From positions 41,772 through 90,376 of the forward strand of contig PLHQ01000129.1 of NCBI GenBank assembly GCA_003138975.1: a stretch of DNA of 48,605 nt, read 5' to 3'. The stretch is from Acidobacteriaceae bacterium. Lineage in GTDB: Bacteria > Acidobacteriota > Terriglobia > Terriglobales > Acidobacteriaceae. A model generated the notes under the pieces. The model had not been told where the DNA came from, did not search any database, and worked only from the letters and a program-made list of their open reading frames with translations. Of this stretch, positions 32,990 to 42,267 are shown in pieces. A program made the translations under genes and the position numbers. The first letter of the stretch is position 1; each line of letters begins with the position of its first letter.

Positions 32990-33967
32990 TCAGCCGTTTA
33001 GCATCGCCATCTGATCTGCGGCATAGCGGGTTCCGGCAACGGCATTTGCGGGAGCGGCTTTCTCGATTCGGTCTAACTCCTCGACAGTCAACGAAATCTC
33101 CACTGCGCCCAGTGAGTCTTGCAATTGAGCCCGCGTCCGTGCCCCAACCAACGGAACAATATCCTCTCCGCGGCTCAATGCCCAAGCGATGCAAAGCTGG
33201 CTCACAGATATTCCCCGATCTGCTGCAATCCCTCGCAACGACTCAATGATCTTTAGATTTGCTTGCAGGTTCTCGCCTCCAAAACGCGGCAGATGCGCCC
33301 GGAAGTCTCCTTTGGCGAACGACGAGGTTTTTCCGGCTAGCAGCCCCCGAGAAAGCACACCGTAGGCGGTGACGCTGACTCCAAGTCCTCTCAATGCAGG
33401 CAACACGTTGTCTTCAATGTCGCGAGTGATGATCGAATATTCAATCTGCAGTGCAGCGACAGGATGTACGGTGGAAGCCCGCCGTACTGTCTCCGCGGAA
33501 GCCTCCGACAAACCGAGGTAGCGCACGTATCCCGCTTTTACAAGGTCGGCGATGGCTCCCACTGTATCTTCGATCGGCACCGACCGATCCACGCGGGCGG
33601 GTTGATATAGATCGACATAGTCCGTTCCCAATCGCTGCAAGCTGTACGCCAGAAAGTTTTTCACCGATGCTGGACGGCAATCCACACCCACGAACCGCCC
33701 ATCTGGAGAGCGCTGCGGTCCGAACTTCACGCAGACGAAAGCTTGCTCCCTCCGTCCGTGGATGGCTTGCCGCACCAACGATTCGTTGTGCCCCATCCCA
33801 TAGAAGTCGCCAGTATCGAGTAGATTGATTCCGGCTTCCAGTGCCGCATGCAGCGTGGCCAAGCTTTCTTTTTCGTCTGCAGGACCGTACAGCGCCGACA
33901 TTCCCATGCACCCAAGTCCCAGCGTCGAAACCGCGGGGCCCGAGCGGCCCAATTTCCTTAACTTCAT
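32990..33967 (-). CDS. Aldo/keto reductase
   Basis: 325 residues of the AKR TIM-barrel family. It begins MKLRKLGRSGPAVSTLGLGC. Tetrad members Asp51 and Tyr56 (NLLDTGDFYGMGHNE) and Lys81 (CVKFGPQ) are present. The usual catalytic His (L-Y-x-x-H-R) is Ala124, in DLYQPARVDRSVPIED. The same QPAR variant occurs in many annotated AKRs as far as I recall, so it marks a subfamily. NADPH-binding end motifs IVPLVGARTRAQLQDSLGAV are present. The substrate is unknown. GGAGG lies 6 bases before the ATG. Confidence 0.92.
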   Translation of the reverse strand: MKLRKLGRSGPAVSTLGLGCMGMSALYGPADEKESLATLHAALEAGINLLDTGDFYGMGHNESLVRQAIHGRREQAFVCVKFGPQRSPDGRFVGVDCRPASVKNFLAYSLQRLGTDYVDLYQPARVDRSVPIEDTVGAIADLVKAGYVRYLGLSEASAETVRRASTVHPVAALQIEYSIITRDIEDNVLPALRGLGVSVTAYGVLSRGLLAGKTSSFAKGDFRAHLPRFGGENLQANLKIIESLRGIAADRGISVSQLCIAWALSRGEDIVPLVGARTRAQLQDSLGAVEISLTVEELDRIEKAAPANAVAGTRYAADQMAMLNG

Positions 33968-34066
33968 TGAATGCCTCCGTAGACAATCTTTGATGTTTGC
34001 AGCAGAAGAGAGATTCGCGAAGTCGTGCGGATTGCGCAGCAGAAAGAGAAGGAACGAGCAGACCCG

Positions 34067-36463
34067 CTACGGCGTCCCATAAAGCTGCTTGTACACGCTG
34101 GCATTGCGCAGAATGGCCTGAACGTATTCGCGCGTCTCGGTGAAAGGAATCGATTCGACGAACTCCTGCGGATCGCGATACTTGCCCTGAGCGAGCCACT
34201 CATCTACCCGGTCGGATCCCGCGTTGTAAGCGGCGAGCGCATACTCGAATGATCCGCCGAACCTGTCGACCATGCCCCGGAAATAGCGCGTGCCCAATTG
34301 CATGTTCACCGCGGGAGTGTACAACTGGCTGGCGCTATACCGTTTCAACTTGACTTCCTTGGCGACTGCTTTGCCAGTTTTGGGCAGCAACTGCATCAGC
34401 CCAACCGCATTGGCTCGCGAAACCGCATTCGGATTGAACTCAGACTCTTGCCGGATGAGTGATGCGACAAGATAGGGATCCAGTCCATTGGCTGCTGCAG
34501 ATCGTTTTAGATCGCTCCAGTACGGTTTAGGAAAAAGGGCTTCCCAATATTTTCGCGGCAAATCAGGAATGTCGAGGGCAAAGTAATTGGGCGCGGAGTG
34601 TTTCATGGATTCGATTGCGCGGTCGTAATGCCCAGTTTCCACGTAGAGTTGCGCTGTCTCCGCAGGTGCCCAGCTTCCACCGTCGGTAGCAGCGGCTGCC
34701 TGCAGTTCGCGCACCGCAAAATCGACAAGTCCGCCATTGCCCAGCAGTTCCGCTTTCTGCACGTGGAGTTCATCCGAGGGAGGCTCCGACTCCGTCACTT
34801 TGCCGCTACTGTCGAGCGGAGGGACGCGATCGAGCAATGCATATTCTGCCGTCGTATCGCCTGCCGGAGCGAGGTGTTTCAACCTCTGCCTGCCCAACTC
34901 CGCGTAATAGAAGTTGCGATAACGATCCGAAAGCTTCTGATAAAACGCCCGGGCCATGACGGGCTGGTTGTCTTCCTCGGCCAGGCGGGCGCGCCAATAC
35001 AGAGCCGCAGGAATTTCCGCGCCGGAAGGATAGAGCGTGATTTGTTCTTCGAAGGCTTTCTTGGCATCCTCGTTGCGGCCCTGCCGCAAGGTGAGCCAGG
35101 CAGCTTTCCAGTGTACGTAGGAAGCCCGCGTGCCGTTCGGAAAACGCTGCTGAGCCTCACGGAATGCGTCGAGGGCCTGGTCGTACTCATGATGTACCAG
35201 ATGCAAGTTGGCCGCCGATAGTAGCGCTTGTTCCAGCCAGGGACTGACCGGATCGGCTTGTCGCAACTCGTCGACCGTCCGGTAGAACGTGTCGTTGTCG
35301 TTCGCGGTCCATGCGACTTGGCCCAAAAGATACAGCCGCTGCGCGTTCAACTCGCCACTCACACTGCCCAGCGAAGCGAGTACCTGCTTGGCGTCCCGGT
35401 TCTTGCCACTTCGGTGTAGCGCGTCCGCTAAGGCCAGTTGCATCCTTGGCCGATCATCAGGGCTGCTCTCGTTTACCAAACTACGATATTCGTCCGCCGC
35501 ATCGGCATAGCGCCGACGGTTCATCAATCCCTCGGCCCGTGTTTTGAGTTGAGCAACTGTTGGCGGGGGAACGGACGGCAGCTTTTTCAACTCGGCATAT
35601 GCCGCATCGGCCTCGGTGCTGGCCGGCATGGTGTAGTAAATATTTGCGAGCGTCTCGGCGGCTTTCGCAGTCTGCCCGGAAGCGGCATATGCGCGCCCCA
35701 AGGCAAATTCCACATCCGAATGTATCGGTACCCGAATCTGTTCCAATAAAGATGCCGCTTCCGCTGCTTGTCCCTCGAGCAGGAGCGCATCGGCATAGCT
35801 TACCTCTGCGTCGCGCACCAGCAGAGAATCAGGATGCGCGCTGGCGAAGTCTGCGAAAGTGGCCAGCGCCTCTGCCGTGTGTCCGGTTTCCAGGTAGGAT
35901 GTTCCAAGATAGTAAGCGACGTAATCGCCCAAATCTCCAGCATGAATCTTGGCGCGGTTCAGCGGATCAATCGCTTTCGCATAGTCCTTATCCAGCACAT
36001 GCGCGTAGCCCAGTACCAGCCACGCCAGCGCTCCCGCGTCTTCCTTGGCATGGGCGCGGGCGTAGGCCTGGACCCCGGCATAGGCAGGCAGGGAACGATC
36101 CTGCAACAGCTGTTGAGCCATGGGCCGCAGGCTGGCCGATGCCACGAATGCCTGACGCATGCGCCGGACGCGCGGAGAAATCGTCCGCGGCTTACGAACA
36201 TCGGCATAATGACGTTTGGCGCTACTAGCAGTAGTTTTTTTGCCGGTAGCCGCTTTTTTTGCCGGATTCTTTTTTGTGGTGCTATTGGTTCCAGCGCCAG
36301 GAATATCTTGAGCAGGTTTCGCCGGCGACGGGTCGGCTTGAACTTGGAACGAACCGGACAAAAAAGAAGAAGGCGCCTCTGCCGAAGTTCGCAGAGCGCC
36401 AAAGAAGCTGCAGAGAACTGCAGCTGCGAGCACCCACCACCCCTTGGAAACTGATCGAACCAC
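34067..36463 (-). CDS. Slt70-like soluble lytic murein transglycosylase with TPR-like repeats
   Basis: 798 residues. After a signal segment (VLAAAVLCSFFGALRTSAEA) and a Lys/Ala-rich linker with an AKKAATGKKT patch, residues about 120-620 form many TPR/alpha-alpha repeats (such as LVLGYAHVLDKDYAKAIDPL). The C-terminal SLT domain has LDPYLVASLIRQESEFNPNA with catalytic Glu at about 671, then SRANAVGLMQLLPKTGKAVA and YALAAYNAGSDRVDEWL. It cleaves peptidoglycan to 1,6-anhydro products during growth or turnover. The start is a GTG without a clear ribosome binding site. Confidence 0.94.
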   Translation of the reverse strand: MVRSVSKGWWVLAAAVLCSFFGALRTSAEAPSSFLSGSFQVQADPSPAKPAQDIPGAGTNSTTKKNPAKKAATGKKTTASSAKRHYADVRKPRTISPRVRRMRQAFVASASLRPMAQQLLQDRSLPAYAGVQAYARAHAKEDAGALAWLVLGYAHVLDKDYAKAIDPLNRAKIHAGDLGDYVAYYLGTSYLETGHTAEALATFADFASAHPDSLLVRDAEVSYADALLLEGQAAEAASLLEQIRVPIHSDVEFALGRAYAASGQTAKAAETLANIYYTMPASTEADAAYAELKKLPSVPPPTVAQLKTRAEGLMNRRRYADAADEYRSLVNESSPDDRPRMQLALADALHRSGKNRDAKQVLASLGSVSGELNAQRLYLLGQVAWTANDNDTFYRTVDELRQADPVSPWLEQALLSAANLHLVHHEYDQALDAFREAQQRFPNGTRASYVHWKAAWLTLRQGRNEDAKKAFEEQITLYPSGAEIPAALYWRARLAEEDNQPVMARAFYQKLSDRYRNFYYAELGRQRLKHLAPAGDTTAEYALLDRVPPLDSSGKVTESEPPSDELHVQKAELLGNGGLVDFAVRELQAAAATDGGSWAPAETAQLYVETGHYDRAIESMKHSAPNYFALDIPDLPRKYWEALFPKPYWSDLKRSAAANGLDPYLVASLIRQESEFNPNAVSRANAVGLMQLLPKTGKAVAKEVKLKRYSASQLYTPAVNMQLGTRYFRGMVDRFGGSFEYALAAYNAGSDRVDEWLAQGKYRDPQEFVESIPFTETREYVQAILRNASVYKQLYGTP

Positions 36464-36507
36464 TTTTTACTTTTCGCGTAGACGCGACTGCCAGAAAAAC
36501 TAAGAAA

Positions 36508-37647
36508 CTAGCGGCGGAAATTCGTCCCCATAATCGAAAGGTCATCTTCCGCCAGACTGCGCACCAATTCGTTCTGAAAATAGTCCCCGCTGGCTGCGAC
36601 CGTGCTGCCGTAGCGCTTCTGGAACGTGCCCCGACTCTTATCGATGTCTTCCTTCAAACGGTCGTACAGATCCTTGTTACGCCGGCCTTCTGCCACTTTC
36701 GCCTGGTTGTAGAGCTTGATTTCATCCACCAGAAGGCGGGCGAAGCGCAGCGCTTTACGATGAACATCGGCATCTTCCGGAGAAAGGCCAGCCAAGGGAT
36801 CAGTCGCCACGGCAGGCGCGGCAGCTGCATGCGCCGAAGCCACTTCCACGACTTCCCCCGCAGGTTCGGGCTCGGCCGGGCGGCTCGCGGGGATATGCTT
36901 GGGCGCGTGCGCCGCAAAGGGATCGGAATACGAAGAAACGGTTTGCACCGGTGGGGCTGCTCTTTCCGCCATGCCCGCCGCTTCGCCGTCGTCCTTCGGT
37001 GCCGCATGCTTGCGCAGCGAAATTACTTCCAACCACGCGCTGGTTGCGAGCACGAGCAATTCCAGAGTGTCGGAGCTCAACTTGCCGGTGTCGCCGCCAT
37101 CAGCGTAAACCAGAGCAGCCACCTTATCCTTGAGCGCCAGCGGCAGCACCAGAACCTGTTCATTGGCCGGACTGCCGAACTGTCCTACGAATTGTCCGCC
37201 CATTTCCGCGATGTTCCCCGGCGTCGCCACTCGATTGTGATAAGTGTGGGCCACCGGCCCGGCATTCAAGTCGAGCGGAAAATCCTTCACCGCTTCCTCA
37301 TCGCCGAAGCCGCGAGCTTGCCATCCTGACGCCGCTCCGGCTTTCACTACAAATAGTGCGATGCGAGAGCAGTGTTCGCTTCCGGAGTCCAACAGAGCTC
37401 GCAAGACTTCCTTCTGAGTTGACCCCGCATGGATGCTTGAAACTGCCTGAACCAGAGTGCTGGAGCCTTCTCGCGCAATACCGGGAACTTCGCTTACGGG
37501 AGCTGGCAACGCCTCCAGCACACGCTGGGCAATCTGCTCCTGCAATTGTGGGAGTTGATCCTGAAGGGCCTGAGACACGGCGCGCGCTACGATCTGCTCG
37601 ATCTCGATCGGCTGTGCCTCGTTCGGTTTCTGTTTCCGTTCCGCCAT
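36508..37647 (-). CDS. GAF-like domain protein with a conserved helical C-terminus, function unknown
   Basis: 379 residues. N-terminal helix-rich stretch IVARAVSQALQDQLPQLQEQ (possible coiled coil); a GAF-like sensor domain from about 75 to 220 with SRIALFVVKAGAASGWQARG and VLVLPLALKDKVAALVYADG; an Ala/Pro-rich linker (about 220-285); and a charged helical end with HRKALRFARLLVDEIKLYNQ and SRGTFQKRYG. No enzyme or DNA-binding motif is visible. The next gene on the same strand is the lytic transglycosylase, 44 bases beyond its stop, so the two are probably co-transcribed. I do not recognise a characterised relative. Confidence 0.75.
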   Translation of the reverse strand: MAERKQKPNEAQPIEIEQIVARAVSQALQDQLPQLQEQIAQRVLEALPAPVSEVPGIAREGSSTLVQAVSSIHAGSTQKEVLRALLDSGSEHCSRIALFVVKAGAASGWQARGFGDEEAVKDFPLDLNAGPVAHTYHNRVATPGNIAEMGGQFVGQFGSPANEQVLVLPLALKDKVAALVYADGGDTGKLSSDTLELLVLATSAWLEVISLRKHAAPKDDGEAAGMAERAAPPVQTVSSYSDPFAAHAPKHIPASRPAEPEPAGEVVEVASAHAAAAPAVATDPLAGLSPEDADVHRKALRFARLLVDEIKLYNQAKVAEGRRNKDLYDRLKEDIDKSRGTFQKRYGSTVAASGDYFQNELVRSLAEDDLSIMGTNFRR

Positions 37648-37919
37648 GGTGAAGACCGTTTACTCCCGTGAATCGCGCCCGTCCGTTAGCACCAGCCGAA
37701 AGAGCTGCCCTAACTGCTGATTATACGGCACTTGTGGGACTGTCCCAGAGTACGTCAGGACGTGTTCGACCGCGTAACTCTCAAATCGACTCTATCGTAA
37801 ACCTCATTCCGCCGAAACCGGAAACCGGTTGGTCAAATACTCAGGTTACCAAGTAGAATAACAGCTGAACTTTTTAGTGCCGCGGTTCGTTTCCCGCAAA
37901 ATACTGCATCGCCGAGAGA

Positions 37920-38549
37920 ATGGGAACCATCCAAAACAAACTAGAAGGGCCTGTCACTGATGAGTTGACGTTGGTGCGGGCGGCCAAGCAGGGCGACGAC
38001 TCGGCGTTTGAAGAGTTGGTTCGCAGGTACGACCGCAACGTCTTTCGGATCGCGCAACACATCACGCAAAACCGCGAAGATGCGGAAGATGTGGTCCAAG
38101 AGGCGTTCCTCAAAGCGTACAGCAACCTGGCGAAGTTCCAGGAGCAGTCGAAGTTTTATACCTGGCTGGTGCGCATCGCCGTCAACGAAGCGTTGATGAA
38201 GTTGCGCCGCAAGAAGCCGGAGCGCACGGTTTCGCTGGACGAGGACATTAAGACGGAAGATGATTCTCTTCCGCGTGAGATCGCGGATTGGAGTCCGAAT
38301 CCTGAGCAGCAATATACGCAAGCGGAATTACGAGCGATATTAAGCAAGACGATCCAAGGCCTTCCCCCAGGGTTTCGGACCGTGTTTGTACTGAGAGACG
38401 TGGAAGGATTGTCCACCGAGGAGACTGCGGCGGCTCTGGAATTGAGCGTGCCAGCGGTCAAATCGAGGCTGTTGCGTGCGCGCTTGCAGCTTCGGGAGCG
38501 GCTAGGACGTTTCTTCCAGAAACGCGAGAGTGGAGATGGCGAACAGTGA
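37920..38549 (+). CDS. ECF-type RNA polymerase sigma factor (RpoE-like)
   Basis: 209 residues. Region 2 has AFEELVRRYDRNVFRIAQHI, REDAEDVVQEAFLKAYSNL and FYTWLVRIAVNEALMKLRRK. Region 4 has LPPGFRTVFVLRDVEGLSTE then LELSVPAVKSRLLRARLQLR, a helix-turn-helix for -35 recognition. The stop overlaps the GTG of the zinc anti-sigma gene (GTGA), the classical sigma/anti-sigma arrangement. The 270-base upstream region contains the short dyad TGGGAC-T-GTCCCA at 37735, possibly a control site, but no matching autoregulated -35 could be confirmed. Confidence 0.95.
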   Translation: MGTIQNKLEGPVTDELTLVRAAKQGDDSAFEELVRRYDRNVFRIAQHITQNREDAEDVVQEAFLKAYSNLAKFQEQSKFYTWLVRIAVNEALMKLRRKKPERTVSLDEDIKTEDDSLPREIADWSPNPEQQYTQAELRAILSKTIQGLPPGFRTVFVLRDVEGLSTEETAAALELSVPAVKSRLLRARLQLRERLGRFFQKRESGDGEQ

Positions 38550-38803
38550 AATGTTCTGATTTCTTGCACGAGTTGACCAACTATCTGGACGGCGTCCTCG
38601 ACGAACCCACCAAGGTCGAGCTGGAGAACCATCTTTCCTGGTGCCACAATTGCTATGTGGTCTGTGACACTACCAAGAAGACCATCGAGATCTATCGAGA
38701 CTCCCAGCTCTACGAATTGCCCGAGGACCTCCGCACCCGTCTCCGCTCGGCCATCATGAGGAAGTGCCAGCAACACAAAAAGCGCGGTCCGGAATCTGTA
38801 TGA
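38546..38803 (+). CDS. Zinc-binding anti-sigma factor (ZAS, zf-HC2)
   Basis: 85 residues. An early Cys3 and the His29-x3-Cys33-x2-Cys36 motif (HLSWCHNC) define the ZAS domain, which sequesters the ECF sigma factor and often releases it on redox change. No membrane segment is present, so it is a cytoplasmic member. Cys40 is additional. Translationally coupled to the sigma gene by GTGA overlap. Confidence 0.93.
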   Translation: MKCSDFLHELTNYLDGVLDEPTKVELENHLSWCHNCYVVCDTTKKTIEIYRDSQLYELPEDLRTRLRSAIMRKCQQHKKRGPESV

Positions 38804-38890
38804 GCGTCCACTCTTTGATGATGAACTGGTAGCAACCCCGCAGCCTTCCGATCCATCGCATATAATGAGCATCAAGCCTGGGGGTGCTGC

Positions 38891-39994
38891 ATGCGATGCT
38901 TTAGGAGTAAAACCCTTCTCGCCTTCCTGATTCTGCTCGGCTCCTCTCTGTTTTACGGCCAGGCGAGCGATCTCGGACAAGCCCAGACTTCTTCGTCGGT
39001 TCCCACCAAGCCTCCAAGTGATCGACCCGCGCCTCTAGTTCCGGCGCCGATTCCGCCCAACGCTCCTCGCATGGCCAAGCAAACTCGTTATGAAATCATC
39101 CGTGACTTTGAAACCCAGCTTGTGTATGCGCGTACTGCCTTCCCGATGGGCGCGAAGGGCCTGCAACTGAAGCAGGGCGTGATCACCCCCAACGGCGAGG
39201 AATTGCAGCAGGCACTCAACCTTTGGGGGCCGGCACTAAAGCCTGGAGATCCCGCCCACATCTCTTTTGTTCAGATTAAGAACGACCACATTCATTTCGA
39301 AATCAATGGCGGCCCGGTACGCAGGCAGAAGTGGTACCAGCGGGTGCAAATTTCTGGTGCGAACGGACCGCTGCAGACTGGACCGAACGAGCCGCAATCC
39401 AATCCACACGGCTCCTGCCTTGATCTTTATTTCGACAAGTATGTTCCCGAGATGACGGCTGCGCAGTTGCGCGATCTATTGTTTCCGGTGCTCGACTTCA
39501 ACGCCCGAAACAAGGAGCAAGCCTACCTGGATACCGTGCCTCCAAAAGTGAAGGAAGCTATCCAGGCGCATCACGTGCTCGTGGGGATGAATCAGGAGAT
39601 GGTTCTTCACGCCAAAGGCAAGCCCCCGAAAAAGGTGCGGGAGCGGACCGGTGAAACGCAGTACGAGGAATGGATTTATGGCGAGTCCCCGGCAGATGTG
39701 GATTTCGTTCGTTTTGTCGGCGATGAAGTTGTGCGGGTAGAGACCATGAAGGTAAACGGCGAAAAAATCGTGCGCACCGAAAAGGAAGTCATCCTAGAAC
39801 AGCCGGACAAAGACAAGGAAGCGAAGAAAGAGCCGGAAGAGCGTCCAGCCAATGCCCCAAGTCTCAGGCGTCCGGGAGAGGATCAACAGGAGGTGCCAAA
39901 GCCGGCAAACGGAGCTGCTCCGCCGCCGATTATGCCACCACCAGACTTGCCCCAGCCTCCAAGCGGGCCAGGGGAGATGGTGGCGGCGCGATAA
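38891..39994 (+). CDS. Secreted Pro-rich conserved hypothetical protein
   Basis: 367 residues. The signal peptide is MRCFRSKTLLAFLILLGSSL followed by FYGQAS. A Pro/Ser-rich linker covers about 30-60, a structured middle has YEIIRDFETQLVYARTAFPM and QKWYQRVQISGANG, and the C-terminal 70 residues are charged and then Pro-rich (PPPIMPPPDLPQPPSGP). No known domain is recognised. It lies downstream of the sigma/anti-sigma pair and might be under its control (inference). Confidence 0.75.
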   Translation: MRCFRSKTLLAFLILLGSSLFYGQASDLGQAQTSSSVPTKPPSDRPAPLVPAPIPPNAPRMAKQTRYEIIRDFETQLVYARTAFPMGAKGLQLKQGVITPNGEELQQALNLWGPALKPGDPAHISFVQIKNDHIHFEINGGPVRRQKWYQRVQISGANGPLQTGPNEPQSNPHGSCLDLYFDKYVPEMTAAQLRDLLFPVLDFNARNKEQAYLDTVPPKVKEAIQAHHVLVGMNQEMVLHAKGKPPKKVRERTGETQYEEWIYGESPADVDFVRFVGDEVVRVETMKVNGEKIVRTEKEVILEQPDKDKEAKKEPEERPANAPSLRRPGEDQQEVPKPANGAAPPPIMPPPDLPQPPSGPGEMVAAR

Positions 39995-40022
39995 CCACGG
40001 GAAAGTGCGAGTCCCTCAAGAA

Positions 40023-41006
40023 CTATTTCATCGCAACTGCTGCGCCCGAGTCAGCAAAAGAAAAGGCGAAAGACACATTCGGAAATTCCCGCCCATCAAC
40101 TTCCACATAAGGATAGACAAAATAGTTCAGCGGCTTACCATCCTGCGGAGGACTTAGGCGCAGATCGCGGCCCATACTGAACTGCATGCGATTCACGTCG
40201 TGCGAACCGAAAAAGTAGTCGCGTTTTTCCGGATGCTTCCAAGCTTCCGAAATGTCCACGGGAATCCAGCCCTTCCCGTCGATATAGAAATCCGACCAGC
40301 AGTGGTAGCCCGCAATCTCAGCAGAGTGCTTATCGGATGGAAGTGGAAATCCGATTTCGAAGCGAGCTGGAATGCCCTGGGATCGAGCCATCGCAATGAA
40401 CAGGGAATGGAAGTCGGTGCAGTTGCCTTTCTTCGCATCGCAGGCGTAGAGAACGTCGCCGCGGCCCCAACCGGTACCCGTCTTGTCGTACCTCATTGTG
40501 GTGACAACGTAGTCGTAGATGGCGCGGGCCTTGTCGAGAGACTGAGTTTTCCCCTGAGTTACTTTAGCGGCTAAATCAGCCGGCAGACCGGTCACGGGGA
40601 CAAGGGAGTCAGGCTGCAGGTCCTGCTGCTTCTCTGTTGACGAAAGCGAAACGGGAATAACAAGTCCTGCCGATCCGAGCGTCACACGCTCATGGCGTAT
40701 CACGGCATATTCGATGTCAAAATGCAGTTCAGGTTGGGCGGAACCGGCTTCGGCATAAAAAATCTGATTTCCATATTTTGATTCGCTGGTCTTTTTCAAC
40801 GGAAGATCGCCACGAGTTGAGACGATCTTCACCTCTTGATAGGCATCCGAGTGCGCTTCGGGGATCCAGATGCGAACCCTCTCTCCAGCGGGAAGGTTCT
40901 TTATCGTGAAAGCGTAGTGAAACGTGAAGTGGCGGGAATCTTGGGCGACAAGGGATAGGGTGACGACGCAGAATAGAAACGACAATACGCAAAGCTGGCG
41001 CAGCAT
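40023..41006 (-). CDS. Secreted transglutaminase-like (papain-fold) protein
   Basis: 327 residues. The signal peptide is MLRQLCVLSFLFCVVTLSLV followed by AQD. An N-terminal beta domain (HYAFTIKNLPAGERVRIWIP) precedes the transglutaminase-like core. The catalytic triad is visible: Cys at about 195 in KKGNCTDFHSLFIAMARSQG, His at about 234 in AGYHCWSDFYIDGKGW and Asp at about 250 in IPVDISEAW. Bacterial members are usually peptidases or amidases in the periplasm; the substrate is unknown. AAAGGAAG lies 6 bases before the ATG. Confidence 0.9.
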   Translation of the reverse strand: MLRQLCVLSFLFCVVTLSLVAQDSRHFTFHYAFTIKNLPAGERVRIWIPEAHSDAYQEVKIVSTRGDLPLKKTSESKYGNQIFYAEAGSAQPELHFDIEYAVIRHERVTLGSAGLVIPVSLSSTEKQQDLQPDSLVPVTGLPADLAAKVTQGKTQSLDKARAIYDYVVTTMRYDKTGTGWGRGDVLYACDAKKGNCTDFHSLFIAMARSQGIPARFEIGFPLPSDKHSAEIAGYHCWSDFYIDGKGWIPVDISEAWKHPEKRDYFFGSHDVNRMQFSMGRDLRLSPPQDGKPLNYFVYPYVEVDGREFPNVSFAFSFADSGAAVAMK

Positions 41007-41135
41007 AAGCGGCTTCCTTTCATGTTCTCAACGGAGAACAGGAGAACTGAGGACTGGTTGGAAACGACACACGGGCGTCTTAGAGAGATCGCCGTCAAGT
41101 GAAGCCGCGCTTTGGGATGCGCATGAGGAAAAGAT

Positions 41136-41153
41136 GCCGAATCAAGATTCGGC
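41136..41153. promoter_or_regulatory. 18-base perfect palindrome upstream of the ABC transporter
   Basis: GCCGAATC-AA-GATTCGGC lies between the divergent transglutaminase-like gene and the ABC ATPase gene, 112 bases before the latter's start. It could be an operator for a dimeric regulator or a small RNA hairpin; there is no U-run directly after it. Confidence 0.35.
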
Positions 41154-41264
41154 GATGCGGTATTTTTAGCAGGACATGTCGTATCCAGAGCAGCGGAGTG
41201 GCAAGACCAGCAGTTGGTCAAGATCGCCCATCCGCGCTTTCCATAATTTCGTTAGAATGCCTGC

Positions 41265-42197
41265 GTGGCTGTCGCCATTCAATGTCGCGATCTGCGCAAG
41301 ACCTATGACGGTAAGGTCGAGGCCGTGCGCGGCTTGAACCTCGAAATTCAGACCGGCGAATGCTTTGGCCTCCTAGGGCCGAACGGAGCAGGGAAGACCA
41401 CGACGATCGAAATCCTCGAAGGGTTGCTGGAGCCAACTTCAGGCGAAGTATCTATCTTTGGCCACTCCTGGCGTGAGAATGCGCGCGAGATGCGAGAGTG
41501 GCTGGGCATTTCGCTGCAGGAAACGCGGCTTTCCGAGAAGCTCACCGTTCGCGAAACCGTTGAACTGTTTGCCAGCTTCTATCGCGAGCCGCGTTCGTCC
41601 GATGAGGTGCTCGAGCAGTTGCAGCTTACTGAGAAGGCCGATGCCTGGGTAGGCAGACTTTCTGGCGGGCAGAGGCAACGTCTGGCGGTGGCGACGGCCC
41701 TGGTTTGCAATCCGAAAATTCTTTTTCTGGACGAGCCGACCACGGGCCTTGACCCCCAGAGTAGACGGCAACTATGGGACATTATTCGAGAGTTTCAACG
41801 CGACGGCGGCACCGTCCTGCTTACCACGCATTACATGGATGAAGCGGAGCGGCTATGCGACCGGCTGGCCATCGTCGATCACGGTCAGATCATCGCCGAA
41901 GGTTCGCCTGCAAGTTTGATTGAGCGGCTGGGCGGTCATCACGTGGTGGAGTTTGCTGTCAGCGGGAATTCTGACGGCGCGGCACTCGATGTCTGGCGTG
42001 CTCTGCCGAGTGTGGAGTCCGTGCGCGAGGATGACGGCATGCTGTCACTCAATGTGAAGGAGCCGCATTTGGCGATTCCGGCGCTGTTGGATGCAGTTGG
42101 GAAGCAGGGAAGTCAGTTGCAGCATCTGACCACGCGTCAGGCCAGTTTGGAAGATGTGTTTGTTCGACTCACAGGGCGGCATTTACGCGAAGAGTGA
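41265..42197 (+). CDS. ABC transporter ATP-binding protein (DrrA-like exporter)
   Basis: 310 residues. Walker A is GPNGAGKTT (38-46), the signature is LSGGQRQRLAVATAL, and Walker B is ILFLDEPTTGLDPQSRR, with the switch His in LLTTHYMDEAERLCDR. The C-terminal 90 residues form the small accessory domain common in DrrA/CcmA-type exporters. It starts at GTG 41265. It pairs with the ABC-2 permease 70 bases downstream; the substrate is unknown. Confidence 0.95.
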   Translation: MAVAIQCRDLRKTYDGKVEAVRGLNLEIQTGECFGLLGPNGAGKTTTIEILEGLLEPTSGEVSIFGHSWRENAREMREWLGISLQETRLSEKLTVRETVELFASFYREPRSSDEVLEQLQLTEKADAWVGRLSGGQRQRLAVATALVCNPKILFLDEPTTGLDPQSRRQLWDIIREFQRDGGTVLLTTHYMDEAERLCDRLAIVDHGQIIAEGSPASLIERLGGHHVVEFAVSGNSDGAALDVWRALPSVESVREDDGMLSLNVKEPHLAIPALLDAVGKQGSQLQHLTTRQASLEDVFVRLTGRHLREE

Positions 42198-42267
42198 ACG
42201 TGGAAAACTGAGATGCTCGTGATGCAGTTCCAAAATATCAAGCCGAATTCGCCACAAAAATAAATTC

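Noticed and set aside
33589-33606. Missing catalytic His in the aldo/keto reductase as a novel trait
   Set aside because: The same QPAR segment is, to my knowledge, common in a large AKR subfamily, so it is not specific to this gene.
36259-37329. Plus-strand reading of 356 residues opposite the transglycosylase and GAF-like genes
   Set aside because: Spans two well-supported minus-strand genes and shows no family signature.
37735-37747. TGGGAC-T-GTCCCA dyad before the ECF sigma gene
   Set aside because: Short and isolated; about 170 bases from the start, with no second copy, so not listed as an operator.
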